From a virus, in the IMG/VR virus record IMGVR_UViG_3300022698_000267, positions 209,564-273,563 of that record: a DNA stretch of 64,000 nucleotides; one strand, given 5' to 3'. Made by a program: the position numbers and the translations under genes. How positions within the stretch are numbered: position 1 is the first letter of the stretch; the number at the start of each line of letters is the position of its first letter. The notes under the pieces are model-generated. The model searched no databases, was not told the origin of the DNA, and saw only the letters and a list, made by a program, of their open reading frames with translations. Shown here piece by piece: positions 1 through 8,039 of this stretch.

Positions 1-725
1 TTAATGCCGCTCAGAATAGAGGCATTAATGAGATGAAACAGATATTGGTCGAAGCTCCCTATTTTCCATTGCATGGTAAAAGTAAAATATACATGTTTGA
101 TGAAGCACATATGCTTACCCCAGAGGCCCAAAATAGTTTACTGAAATTTTTGGAAGAGCCTCCCAAACATGTCTATATAGCTTTATGTACTACTGAACCT
201 CAAAAGCTATTAAAAACCATGCGAACTAGAAGTACGGCTTTTGTGGTTAAAAAGCAACCACTTCCAACAATAATGAAATTGTTAATGTGGGCTTGTAAAA
301 GAAATGATCTTGCTATTTCAAAGGTTATTCTTAGAAAGATAGCAACTGTTGCTGATGGTTGTCCAAGACAGGCACTTGTGATTTTAGATTCTATCTATTC
401 TTTGACAGATGAAGAACAAATTTTGGATGTAATCGAGACTTATAGCGAAGTTGGAGAGCTTTTGTCTGCTAATACCCTAGAACTTTGTCAAGCCTTACTG
501 GCGCAAAGAAAGTGGGATGTTGTTTCAAAAATACTAAATAATGTTGAGGGGGAACCAGAAAATATCCGTTATGGAATTCTAGCCTATATGACTAAAGTTT
601 TGCTTGGTGGAGATGAGCCACTAGCAGCTGCAGTTATTGAACAATGTAGAGGATCTTATATGTACACAAAGAAAGCAGGATTAGTGTACGATTGCTATAT
701 GATTACTACTCTTGGAGATGAATAA
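1..725 (+). CDS. DnaX-like AAA+ clamp-loader subunit (5' partial)
   Basis: This is the C-terminal part of a DNA polymerase III gamma/tau-like clamp-loader subunit, which would load the sliding clamp at the phage fork. The reading frame is open from base 3, upstream of the first ATG at 33. It encodes NAAQNRGINEMK, equivalent to the DnaX segment that precedes the Walker B strand. Walker B/DEAH follows (YMFDEAHML), then the conserved LLKFLEEPP segment and CTTEPQKL sensor-1 region. The usual SRC arginine-finger motif reads as TRST here. Walker A must lie left of the window. The rest is an all-helical region of about 150 residues. The gene overlaps the next one (ATG at 718). Identification as DnaX family is firm. 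Whether it is the only clamp-loader subunit of this phage cannot be seen. Confidence 0.85.
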   Translation, partial: NAAQNRGINEMKQILVEAPYFPLHGKSKIYMFDEAHMLTPEAQNSLLKFLEEPPKHVYIALCTTEPQKLLKTMRTRSTAFVVKKQPLPTIMKLLMWACKRNDLAISKVILRKIATVADGCPRQALVILDSIYSLTDEEQILDVIETYSEVGELLSANTLELCQALLAQRKWDVVSKILNNVEGEPENIRYGILAYMTKVLLGGDEPLAAAVIEQCRGSYMYTKKAGLVYDCYMITTLGDE

Positions 726-1281
726 AGTGGCAGATGTTGACACAGATTCCTACGAATTTATGCAAACTACCTATAAAGAAGATCTCTTTATAGATAAGTA
801 TAATTTAGATATCGAGTGGTTGAAACAGCCTATGTTATTTGTTAAATGGGCTGAAAGGTGGGCGGAGGCTGTAGAAAGGAGGGATAGAGCCAAGCAGTAC
901 TTAGAAGTTATTAAAGCGGAGATGTATACGAAGATCAAGAAAGATCCAGATGTGTATGGACTTCCGGATAAACCAACGGAAGGTGCAACTAATGCAATAG
1001 TTACCAAAAGTAAAAAATACAGATCAGCCTTCGAAGATTATTTGGATCTAAATGGTCAGGTTAATGTTTTGGCTAGCGCAAAAGAAGCTATGAACCATAA
1101 GAAAAGGGCTTTGGAATACGTTAGTCAATTGATGCTCGGAGGCTTTTATTCAAATCCGAATATTAAAGCCGAAGCAAGACAAAAAGTAGAAAATGAGAAA
1201 GGTTCAGAAATTAGAGGGCACATCAAAGACTCGAATAGGATGCAGGCGCGAAGCCAATTAACCGATACCGAGAATGAATAG
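718..1281 (+). CDS. Probable UvsY-like recombination mediator
   Basis: A 187-residue, highly charged, mostly helical protein whose ATG at 718 overlaps the clamp-loader stop; a TTG at 712 is possible but less likely. Its N-terminus has an acidic segment, then DLFID, a PMLFVKW stretch, and a long charged helix. Later come a VLASAKEAMNHKK helix and a GGF near the end. T4 UvsY shows the same order (DVFID, VMLYSKW, helix, GF) by eye. UvsY loads UvsX onto gp32-coated ssDNA, and this gene sits directly before a gp32-like gene and near a UvsX-like gene, which supports the call. The similarity is weak and visual, and the protein is longer than T4 UvsY (137 residues), so it could be an unrelated helical replication accessory. 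Confidence 0.45.
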   Translation: MNKVADVDTDSYEFMQTTYKEDLFIDKYNLDIEWLKQPMLFVKWAERWAEAVERRDRAKQYLEVIKAEMYTKIKKDPDVYGLPDKPTEGATNAIVTKSKKYRSAFEDYLDLNGQVNVLASAKEAMNHKKRALEYVSQLMLGGFYSNPNIKAEARQKVENEKGSEIRGHIKDSNRMQARSQLTDTENE

Positions 1282-1328
1282 TGTCTAGAAATTAGAAGAA
1301 CCGAGAATTTTGAATAGGAGGTGCTACT

Positions 1329-2354
1329 ATGGCATCAATTAGAGAAAAAATGAAGGAAAAGCTCGCCAATCGTGTAAAACAATCTTACAATAGAAGGGAA
1401 GGGCAAAATAAGTCCTACTTCAAATCAGACATTGACGCTAGCTTTTGGAAGGTGTCAGAGGATGATCATATTATTGATATTATCCCTTATCTGGCAGGTG
1501 AATTCGATCCATTAACCAAACCTGGCGATCCAACCTATGCATTGGAAATTTATGCTCATCAGGGTGTTGGCACAGATGAACGTGCAATGATTTGCATGTT
1601 GGAAAATTATGGCAAACCTTGTCCAATCTGTGAGCATCGAAAGGAACTGAGAAATCAGTATCCAGATGACAAAGATATGTGGAAACATTTGTATCCCAAA
1701 CGTAGAATGGTTTACAATATTGTTTGTTACGACTCCAGAAAAGAAGAGGACAAGGGTGTTCAAATTTGGGAAGTGGCTTGGTGGTTCACTGAAAGGCACT
1801 TTGTTAAACTGGCCAGAGAATCGAAGAGACCGGGACATGGCGACACTACTTATATTCCTTTCGCTGATCCAGATGATGGAAAAATGATCTCCTTTAGTCG
1901 TGAAGGTCAGGGTGCTCAAAATACTTCATTTGTTGCTCATAAATTTGTTGATAGAGATGTTCCAATTTCCAATGAGATTTTGGATGCAGCACATATCTTG
2001 GATGAACTTTTGTATCTACCAACTTACGAAGAAGTTTATGAGTTGTATTACCAACAACCCCCTCCTTCTTCTAAAGAGGAAGAAAAACCAGATGGTCCAA
2101 CTAGGGGAGGTTCTGTGAAACCTGAACCGAAACCTGAACCGAAACCTGAACCGAAACCTGAACCGAAACCTGAACCGAAACCTGAACCAAAACCGGAACC
2201 GGAACAGAAATCTGAATCTACAACTTCCGATGGTGAAGAAATTCCTCAATGTCCTGGTGGAGGGGAGTTTGGAGTTCACACTGATGAACTAGATGCTTGT
2301 GAGAATTGTAGCCTCTGGCCACCTTGTGCGAAGAAGAACGATCAGAACTCATAA
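1329..2354 (+). CDS. gp32-like single-stranded DNA-binding protein
   Basis: A 341-residue phage ssDNA-binding protein preceded by AGGAGG. It has a basic N-terminal segment (about 1-30) suited to cooperative binding. An OB-fold core (about 35-230) carries a gp32-type zinc site built from C89, C98 and C101 (CPIC), with His77 a plausible fourth ligand. A proline-rich acidic/basic KPEP repeat (about 264-292) acts as linker. The tail has a Cys motif (CPGGGEFG ... CENC ... C) of the kind found at the C-terminus of several phage gp32-like proteins. Its role is to coat ssDNA and recruit recombination and replication proteins. The KPEP tract is encoded by a 12-bp tandem repeat that could vary in copy number. 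The gene ends before a hairpin at 2379. Confidence 0.75.
   Translation: MASIREKMKEKLANRVKQSYNRREGQNKSYFKSDIDASFWKVSEDDHIIDIIPYLAGEFDPLTKPGDPTYALEIYAHQGVGTDERAMICMLENYGKPCPICEHRKELRNQYPDDKDMWKHLYPKRRMVYNIVCYDSRKEEDKGVQIWEVAWWFTERHFVKLARESKRPGHGDTTYIPFADPDDGKMISFSREGQGAQNTSFVAHKFVDRDVPISNEILDAAHILDELLYLPTYEEVYELYYQQPPPSSKEEEKPDGPTRGGSVKPEPKPEPKPEPKPEPKPEPKPEPKPEPEQKSESTTSDGEEIPQCPGGGEFGVHTDELDACENCSLWPPCAKKNDQNS
2121..2204 (+). repeat. 12-bp tandem repeat encoding the KPEP linker
   Basis: Seven consecutive 12-bp units: five perfect copies of cctgaaccgaaa, then two diverged copies. They lie in frame in the ssDNA-binding protein gene and encode Pro-Glu-Pro-Lys repeats. Such a repeat can expand or contract by slippage without breaking the frame. 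Confidence 0.9.
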
Positions 2355-2368
2355 TTTCAAATGTTCTG

Positions 2369-2416
2369 AATACTAAATAAATGGTGATATGTCTATTTTG
2401 CGTATCACCATTTTTA
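2369..2416 (+). terminator. AATACTA motif followed by hairpin with T-run
   Basis: An AATACTA heptamer (2369-2375), a recurrent intergenic motif in this genome, is followed by an inverted repeat. Its arms are aaatggtgata (2379-2389) and tatcaccattt (2403-2413), with T-rich sequence after it. The hairpin fits a weak intrinsic terminator for the ssDNA-binding protein transcript. If AATACTA is a promoter -10 element, the hairpin would instead lie in the leader of the caspase gene that starts at 2434. Confidence 0.5.
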
Positions 2417-2433
2417 TTTACGGGGGAATTACG

Positions 2434-3294
2434 ATGAAAAAGGCATTATTAGTTGGTATAAACGAATATCAAGGGTCTCCTTTAAAGGGGTGTGTCAACG
2501 ATTGTTTGTTGATGTATAAAATGCTCACCGAAGAATTTGATTTTGAAACCAAGGACATTAAACTGCTTACAGACCATGAGGCCACACAAGACAGAATATT
2601 GCTTGGTTTGTCAGCTTTGACGAGTGATGTACAACCAGGCGACACTATATACTTCCATTACAGTGGACATGGTTCTCAGGTGGCAGTAAATGATTGGACA
2701 GATAACTTTGAACCTGATGGAAGGGATGAGATTTTATGTCCTGTGAATTTAAATTGGGATTTTCCTCTTAGAGACCAGATGGTTGGCAGTTTTTTCAAAG
2801 ATTTACCAAAGGAAGTAAATGTGGTTGTTGTTTTGGATTGTTGTCATTCTGGTACTGGTCTCAGGGCTCCAATTAATTCAAATTTAGATGGACCAAAGTG
2901 GTTAGCAAACCGGTTTTTGCCACCTCCCCCATCTAAACTTCTTTCTAATCCATTAATTCGAGTTGATGCAGACATGAATTTTATACTTCCAGAACCAACT
3001 GAGGATCTTAGATCTATAAAGCGTCCTTTCTTGGTTGATACAGTAGAACAGGGACATGTCATTTTAATTACTGGTTGTCAAGACAATCAGACTAGTGCAG
3101 ACGCATATCTAGCAGGTACTTATCGTGGAGCTTTAACTTATTGTCTATACTACGTCCTTTCAAAAAGGAAATTTAACATGAGTTATGAAAAACTAGTCAT
3201 AGAGATCAATCGTTTGTTAGATAATAAACGATATGACCAAAATCCACAATTAGAATGTCTTCCTGAATACAAAAACAGAAAATTTTTGGGATAG
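2434..3294 (+). CDS. Caspase-fold (metacaspase-like, peptidase C14) protease
   Basis: A 286-residue protein with the bacterial/orthocaspase p20 layout. It opens MKKALLVGINEY, with a predicted first beta strand and the GINEY signature. The catalytic His79 lies in HYSGHGSQ, and the catalytic Cys137 in LDCCHSG after a hydrophobic strand. An acidic DEILCP loop lies between. The C-terminal half contains GHVILITGCQDNQTS and GALTYCL, as in p10-like regions of metacaspases. The start at 2434 is chosen because GGGGGAA lies just upstream and the caspase fold begins there; the upstream in-frame ATG at 2389 overlaps the hairpin. Metacaspases cleave after Arg/Lys; the substrate here is unknown. It lies inside the recombination cluster, 8 bp before recA/uvsX. 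Family assignment is firm and function is not. Confidence 0.85.
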   Translation: MKKALLVGINEYQGSPLKGCVNDCLLMYKMLTEEFDFETKDIKLLTDHEATQDRILLGLSALTSDVQPGDTIYFHYSGHGSQVAVNDWTDNFEPDGRDEILCPVNLNWDFPLRDQMVGSFFKDLPKEVNVVVVLDCCHSGTGLRAPINSNLDGPKWLANRFLPPPPSKLLSNPLIRVDADMNFILPEPTEDLRSIKRPFLVDTVEQGHVILITGCQDNQTSADAYLAGTYRGALTYCLYYVLSKRKFNMSYEKLVIEINRLLDNKRYDQNPQLECLPEYKNRKFLG

Positions 3295-3302
3295 GAGGAC
3301 TC

Positions 3303-4457
3303 ATGGCAGAATCTAAATTAAAAAGAGATAAAAGGCAGAAGTTAAAAGAAGGCTTAGCCGGAGCAGAGGAAGTGACTAAAAAAGAAGAAGCTAAAGCAAA
3401 AGCGGCTATTGACAAAAAGACCAAAGAACAAATGCAAGAAATTGTTGATGAAGTCATTGAAACTTCTATCGAACAAGACATCAGCGATTTAAACGAACCC
3501 ATACCTTTGGAAGAAGATTACTTAGTTTCTACTGGATCCACTTTATTGGATCTTAATATTTGTGGAAGTAGGATTAGAGGTGGGGGAATACCTGCAGGTA
3601 TTCTATGTGAATTCTTCGGTCCAAGTGGATGTGGAAAAACAGCTGTTCTTTCTGAAATAGCTACTAGTACACAAGTTAGAGGTGGAAGTGTACTTTATGC
3701 TGATCCAGAAGCTCGTTTGGATAGAAATTATGCTGAAACGTATGGGTTGAAAATCAATGAAGATGAGTATTCACGTCCAGATACGGTTTCACAACTCTTC
3801 GAAGTTCTTTGGGGTTGGAAGCCAAAGAATCCGAATGTGATAAATACGATTGCTTCAGATTCTCTTGCAGCTCTTTCCACAGAATTAGAAATGGATTCAG
3901 CAGACAAAATGGGGATGAGAAGAGCAAAAGAGTTCTCAGAAGGTCTTAGAAAGACGTGTAGGATCATTAAGAACAAAAAGTATATCATAGCATGCTCGAA
4001 TCAAATTCGGGGTGGTACAGGGGGTACAGTAACTCCAGGAGGAAATGCAGTGCCTTTCTATGCTTCACTTCGAGTTTCCATGTGGCCTTTACATTCTGAG
4101 AAAGTGCAAATAACCAAGGAACTTCCTAGCGGAAAAAGGGTTCCCAGAGTTATTGGTATTAAATCTTCCTGCGAAATTATTAAATCTTCAATTGATAATC
4201 CTTTTAGGACATGCGACATTTACATTATTTTTAATCATGGAATTGATGACATTCGAGGAAATTTACAATGGAGGAAAGATGTTACTGGTGATACCAAGTA
4301 TGATGTCTTCGATAAAGGTTATGTAGCAATGAATGATGCTATTAGATACATCGAAGCTCAGGATTATGAAGACAAACTTAGAGAGGAGGTGATAGATCTT
4401 TGGGAAGAAATTGAAAAGAAATTTGTGATTACTCGGAAGAAAAAGAAACGTAGATAG
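3303..4457 (+). CDS. UvsX/RecA-like recombinase
   Basis: A 384-residue RecA-superfamily ATPase for phage strand exchange. The first ~65 residues are a charged helix rich in Lys and Glu, longer than in typical UvsX. The core starts at STGSTLLDL and has Walker A GPSGCGKT (106-113). YADPEARLD provides the strand that carries the catalytic acid. A Walker-B-like hydrophobic strand follows (NTIASDSLAAL), then a SNQIR segment and a flexible GGTGGTVTPGG loop matching RecA L2. The tail is strongly basic. AGGAGG precedes the ATG. Its neighbours (gp32-like protein, UvsY-like protein, and further on Mre11/Rad50) make up a T4-type recombination-dependent replication set. Confidence 0.85.
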   Translation: MAESKLKRDKRQKLKEGLAGAEEVTKKEEAKAKAAIDKKTKEQMQEIVDEVIETSIEQDISDLNEPIPLEEDYLVSTGSTLLDLNICGSRIRGGGIPAGILCEFFGPSGCGKTAVLSEIATSTQVRGGSVLYADPEARLDRNYAETYGLKINEDEYSRPDTVSQLFEVLWGWKPKNPNVINTIASDSLAALSTELEMDSADKMGMRRAKEFSEGLRKTCRIIKNKKYIIACSNQIRGGTGGTVTPGGNAVPFYASLRVSMWPLHSEKVQITKELPSGKRVPRVIGIKSSCEIIKSSIDNPFRTCDIYIIFNHGIDDIRGNLQWRKDVTGDTKYDVFDKGYVAMNDAIRYIEAQDYEDKLREEVIDLWEEIEKKFVITRKKKKRR

Positions 4458-4502
4458 AAGTATGCAATCGACGGTACTTCAAAGATTGAGAAGGAGTTGA
4501 TT

Positions 4503-4958
4503 ATGGCAGTGTTTGGAATTGGTGCAAGATACGATACTCAGTGGGTTCACGAAGATTTTATTAGGAACAATATTGCATGTATCGGTCATGAAGAAGAAAA
4601 TGCTCCAGAAATATATCGAGATTTTCGAAGGATTACCAATGGTGATATCATATACATGAAGTCATTGGGTCCTAGATCCGATAAATTGTGTATCATGGGA
4701 GTAGGAATTGTTACAAACTCTAAAGTTCAAGAATTTTATGAGGGCAAAGGCAAAGATAAAATCTACTGGGGAAATGGTGTTAAGGTCTGGTGGATTTGGA
4801 CAGAAGAGATTTACTTTAAAACAAATCCAGAACGTGATTATCATTGGCATAGGCGATTAGGCACTTTTTATGAAGAATGTAACCCTAAAATTCATCGTAA
4901 AGTGATCCGACTTCTTTTAAAACCAAGAGGTCAATGTCCTAAAGGCTTATTCACCTAG
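4503..4958 (+). CDS. Hypothetical protein, possible EVE/PUA-like domain
   Basis: A 151-residue protein starting at ATG 4503, six bases after AAGGAG; a TTG at 4497 is in frame but lies directly on the ribosome site. The middle reads GDIIYMKS then a conserved-looking IMGVGIVTNS strand pair, which resembles the core of EVE/PUA-like domains that bind modified bases. The region around 85-120 is aromatic-rich (YWGNGVKVWWIW, YHWHRR). This is a fold-level impression only. EVE-like domains recognise modified DNA or RNA bases, but no such role can be shown here. It is followed closely by a structured intergenic element. Confidence 0.4.
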   Translation: MAVFGIGARYDTQWVHEDFIRNNIACIGHEEENAPEIYRDFRRITNGDIIYMKSLGPRSDKLCIMGVGIVTNSKVQEFYEGKGKDKIYWGNGVKVWWIWTEEIYFKTNPERDYHWHRRLGTFYEECNPKIHRKVIRLLLKPRGQCPKGLFT

Positions 4959-4969
4959 AACAGTAACTA

Positions 4970-5046
4970 GCCTGTACGTCATTACAACAAATGTAAAGGA
5001 CGTACAGGCGTTTCCGTGTACAGAGGTATGTCATGGTATGGGGATA
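4970..5046 (+). ncRNA. Conserved structured intergenic element, copy A
   Basis: A 77-nt element starting 12 bases after a stop codon. A perfect 11-bp inverted repeat (4970-4980 with 4999-5009) encloses a second stem, TTACA/TGTAA (4982-4986 with 4992-4996). It is followed by the string tacaggcgtttc and a second, weaker hairpin (5027-5032 with 5041-5046). A near-gapless homologue with compensatory pair changes lies at 15755-15831. No good T-run follows the first stem, so a plain intrinsic terminator is not obvious. It could be a transcript-end element, a processing site or a small RNA. The AATACTA motif lies just downstream at 5075. Confidence 0.55.
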
Positions 5047-5074
5047 GTTACAAACTCTAATAGAAATGGATTCT

Positions 5075-5081
5075 AATACTA
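5075..5081 (+). promoter_or_regulatory. AATACTA promoter-like motif
   Basis: The heptamer AATACTA lies about 45 bases before the nuclease start, after the structured element. The same heptamer occurs at several other gene-start regions of this genome and would fit a -10-type element. No consensus -35 box is seen here. Confidence 0.4.
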
Positions 5082-5126
5082 AAACCTTTTGAAAGAATTT
5101 CTTGTAATACTTCAATGGAGTTTCTG

Positions 5127-5690
5127 ATGGCTAAAGGTGGACAATTTGAACGTGATGTTTGTAAAGAACTTTCATTATGGTGGACAGAAGGGGAAAGAGA
5201 TGATATATTTTGGAGAACATCAGGTTCCGGTGCAAGGGCAAAAACTAGATCTAGACAGCAGAATAAAACCACAGCCTATTCATATGGGGATGTAACTTTT
5301 ACCGATCCAATTGGTCAACCACTCATTGCTAAATGTATATTAGAACTTAAAAGAGGTTATGGTAAGTGGTCACCTTTGGATCTGGTGGATAGACCAAAAA
5401 TGCGTAAAAATGCTAAGAAAATGCCGTTACAAACTCTGGAATCTTTTATAGAACAGGTTATGGAGGATGTAACAAATGCTGGAGGCTTTCATCATCCCAT
5501 TTTAATTTGTAGAAGAGATGGAAGAAGGAAGTTTATAGGAATTACAGACAGATTATTTCGAGCAATGGTAAATATGTTTGGATATCCTGAAACAACAATA
5601 CTTAGAATTAACACCAATCCATCTTTTCGATTTATGTCCTACCGATTTTTTCTTGATTGGTGTCATCCAGATTTTTTCAAATCCTGTTAA
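5127..5690 (+). CDS. PD-(D/E)XK nuclease, possible Holliday-junction resolvase
   Basis: A 187-residue protein with a PD-(D/E)XK nuclease signature: E8 in QFERDVCKEL, D55 in YGDVTF and E73-x-K75 in CILELKRG. This order, with a small fold and a basic patch before the Asp (GARAKTRSRQQNK), resembles archaeal Hjc and RecU-type resolvases. It would cut branched or damaged DNA during recombination or packaging. ATG 5127 is preferred over the in-frame ATG at 5115, because ATGGAG at 5115-5120 is its ribosome site. The nuclease class is well supported. The resolvase role is inferred from context. Confidence 0.65.
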   Translation: MAKGGQFERDVCKELSLWWTEGERDDIFWRTSGSGARAKTRSRQQNKTTAYSYGDVTFTDPIGQPLIAKCILELKRGYGKWSPLDLVDRPKMRKNAKKMPLQTLESFIEQVMEDVTNAGGFHHPILICRRDGRRKFIGITDRLFRAMVNMFGYPETTILRINTNPSFRFMSYRFFLDWCHPDFFKSC

Positions 5691-5707
5691 AAACATTCAT
5701 ATAATAC

Positions 5708-5736
5708 TTGAAATAACAATAAAATTCTGTTATACT
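5708..5736 (+). promoter_or_regulatory. Sigma70-type promoter for the ligase gene
   Basis: TTGAAA (5708-5713), a 17-bp spacer and TATACT (5731-5736) form a near-consensus bacterial vegetative promoter 37 bp before the ligase start. The region is AT-rich, and TATACTA resembles the recurrent AATACTA motif. This suggests early transcription by unmodified host RNA polymerase. Confidence 0.75.
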
Positions 5737-5772
5737 AAAATTAAGTTATAAATATAAATGGAGGTTTTATTG

Positions 5773-7644
5773 ATGGGTATACATGAGAGTGTGTTACAAA
5801 ATATGAGTGTAGAGCAACTAAGGGAAGAAATTAAAAAACACGACAATCTTTATTGGAAAGAACAGAATCCCATTATTTCTGATCCAGATTATGACAGATT
5901 AGTCCGAAGACTACAAGAATTAGAACCGGATGACTCTTTGGTTAGTGAGTTTAAAGAAGAGGAAGTAACTTCTTCTGGAAAAATTGAACATGAAAATCCG
6001 ATGTTAAGTTTGGATAAAGTCTACACTTCGGAAGAAGTTTTGAAATGGTGTAGAAAAGTAGCCAGAACAGTTAATGAGTGTTTTCTGCTACAAATTAAGT
6101 ACGATGGTTGTTCTGCAGAACTTGATAATGACATTCTTTCCACTAGAGGTGATGGTCATATTGGAGAAGATATTTCAGATAAAATTCCACACATTCGAAT
6201 TTTGACAGGACCAGATTTTATTCCAGCTATTGGATTTGAAGGCAAAATTAGGGGAGAATTGGTTTTACAAAAATCTGTTTTCTTACAATACAAAGATATT
6301 CTAAAGAGAAAAAGTGGAGAGCCTTATAAAAATTCCAGAAATGCTTGTGCAGGAATTTTAAATACCGATGATTTTGTCAGTCCTGTGAAAGAACCATTTT
6401 TAACCTTTGTTCCATTCGATAATTACACAATGTATAAGACTCTAAAGCAAATGGAGGATTTTATACTTAGTGGAGAATGGGATAAATTCGTTAAAGATTC
6501 TGAAAATCTAGATTATCCAGCAGATGGATTGGTTATAAAACTGGAAGATCAGTCTTATTGTAAAGAATTGGGAATGACCAAACATCATAGAAAATCAGAA
6601 CTTGCTTTCAAATTTGCAAATCCGTCAGCTAAAACTGTTCTTAAAGGTGTGACTCTTAGTTGTGGTAAAGGTTGTGTTACACCAATTGGCAATGTTGAAC
6701 CTGTTGAACTTGGTGGAGTTACAGTTAGCAATGTAAATCTTCACAATTGGAAAAATATCTTGGATATGGGAATCTTCATTGGTGACACTTTGATAGTGGA
6801 AAGGGCGGGAGATGTAATCCCTTACGTTGTTGGAGTTATTCCAGCTCAACATAGAGTTGCAATAGAAATGGATTACTGTCCAGTTTGTCATGGACCATTG
6901 ACATATGAAGAACCTGTAAAAGTTTGTAAAAATCCTGAATGTGGTGGATCTAATCTTAGAAAATTGTCTGATTCCGTTGTACGAATCGGGATTGAAAGAT
7001 TAGGTCGACCCACCCTTAAAGATATGATGAAAATTATAGGTGTTGTAAATTTGATCGATATCTTCCATCTTACAGAAGACGATTTATTAAGACTTCCTAG
7101 ATTTGGAAAAAGGAAGGCACAGAATCTACTTGAAGAAATAGACAAAGTTAAAAAGAATGGAGTGTACGAATGGCAGATTCTTTCAGCCATGAATATTCCT
7201 GGAATTGGCAGTACACTAAGTGAAAAAATACTGGAAGTTTATAATCTCAGAGATCTTATCTTTTTGTGTAGAACAGAACCTGCAATTTCCGAATTAACTT
7301 CTTTAGATGGAATAGAGGTTGAAAGAGCCAGTATTTTAGTAGATGGTGTTTTGGATAATAAAGGATACCTTTTGAAATTGCTTTCTATTCTTCCTATTAA
7401 AGAACCGAAGAAGAAAGATTCGAAAGTTGTAAAGATTTGTTTCAGTGGTAAATTTCCTGATAAAAAGAAAGTATACTACCAGATGTTGGAAGGTAAAAAT
7501 TTCGAGATTATGGAAAAAGTTGATAAAACCTTGGATATTCTAGTTGTAGCAGATTCAACAAAAAATAGTGGTAAGCAGCAAAAAGCTGAAAAATTAGGAA
7601 TTAAGGTCTTAGAACTAGACTCCCTACTAACTTCAATTAAGTAG
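5773..7644 (+). CDS. ligA: NAD+-dependent DNA ligase
   Basis: A 623-residue LigA-family ligase that seals nicks using NAD+ and releases NMN and AMP. Domain order is complete. The Ia NMN-binding region is at the N-terminus (YYDxPxxSDPxYD-like NLYWKEQNPIISDPDYD). The adenylation lysine is K109 in KYDG. Motif III is SRNACAG, motif IV ADGLVIK, and motif V ELAFKF. An OB-fold follows, then a four-Cys zinc finger (CPVC ... CKNPEC), helix-hairpin-helix repeats (LPRFGKRKAQNL, IPGIGSTLSEKI) and a C-terminal BRCT domain (VKICFSGKFPDKK ...). It is slightly shorter than the usual ~670. ATG 5773 follows GGAGG; the ATG at 5758 is part of that site. Its NAD+ use connects to pncB at 15.9 kb. Confidence 0.95.
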   Translation: MGIHESVLQNMSVEQLREEIKKHDNLYWKEQNPIISDPDYDRLVRRLQELEPDDSLVSEFKEEEVTSSGKIEHENPMLSLDKVYTSEEVLKWCRKVARTVNECFLLQIKYDGCSAELDNDILSTRGDGHIGEDISDKIPHIRILTGPDFIPAIGFEGKIRGELVLQKSVFLQYKDILKRKSGEPYKNSRNACAGILNTDDFVSPVKEPFLTFVPFDNYTMYKTLKQMEDFILSGEWDKFVKDSENLDYPADGLVIKLEDQSYCKELGMTKHHRKSELAFKFANPSAKTVLKGVTLSCGKGCVTPIGNVEPVELGGVTVSNVNLHNWKNILDMGIFIGDTLIVERAGDVIPYVVGVIPAQHRVAIEMDYCPVCHGPLTYEEPVKVCKNPECGGSNLRKLSDSVVRIGIERLGRPTLKDMMKIIGVVNLIDIFHLTEDDLLRLPRFGKRKAQNLLEEIDKVKKNGVYEWQILSAMNIPGIGSTLSEKILEVYNLRDLIFLCRTEPAISELTSLDGIEVERASILVDGVLDNKGYLLKLLSILPIKEPKKKDSKVVKICFSGKFPDKKKVYYQMLEGKNFEIMEKVDKTLDILVVADSTKNSGKQQKAEKLGIKVLELDSLLTSIK

Positions 7645-7662
7645 ACAAGGAGGTGTTTTTAC

Positions 7663-7998
7663 GTGATTAATTTAGATAAAAATGATGATATCGATATTAA
7701 GGTTTCGATTATTGGTTTACCACAGAGTGGGAAGTCCACAATAATTTATCTGCTAACAAGAGCATTACAGGATATTGGGATGAAAGTGACTGCTTATGAT
7801 TCAGAACCATTAAAAAATCATGATTCCAATATTCATTTGAAATGTGAAGCTCTAAGAGGAAAAAAGATTTCTATTCATACCATAGCTTTGAAAAGCAAGG
7901 ATTTTAGTAGCATGGCACCGGAAATGCAAGGTGTAGAGGCTCTTCGTGAAAGAGTTCGAGATTCTAAACGTAGAAGGGGTCCAACTGATACTTTTTAA
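7663..7998 (+). CDS. Small P-loop protein (paralogue 1)
   Basis: A 111-residue protein starting with GTG seven bases after AAGGAGGTG. It has a clear Walker A motif, GLPQSGKST (18-26), after a hydrophobic strand. There is no convincing Walker B or GTPase G3/G4 motif, and it is much shorter than ordinary kinases or GTPases. The segment HLKCEALRGKKISIHT matches LRCEAIKDLSVLIKT in the protein at 9040-9291, so the two are paralogues flanking the PRPP synthetase gene. Nucleotide binding is likely. Function is unknown. Confidence 0.7.
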   Translation: MINLDKNDDIDIKVSIIGLPQSGKSTIIYLLTRALQDIGMKVTAYDSEPLKNHDSNIHLKCEALRGKKISIHTIALKSKDFSSMAPEMQGVEALRERVRDSKRRRGPTDTF

Positions 7999-8039
7999 AA
8001 AGAACAGGTTACTTTAACTATTGATTCTGGGGGGACAAA

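Noticed and set aside
2016-2279. Minus-strand FRFRFRF open frame
   Set aside because: It is the antisense of the KPEP repeat in the ssDNA-binding protein and has no ribosome site.
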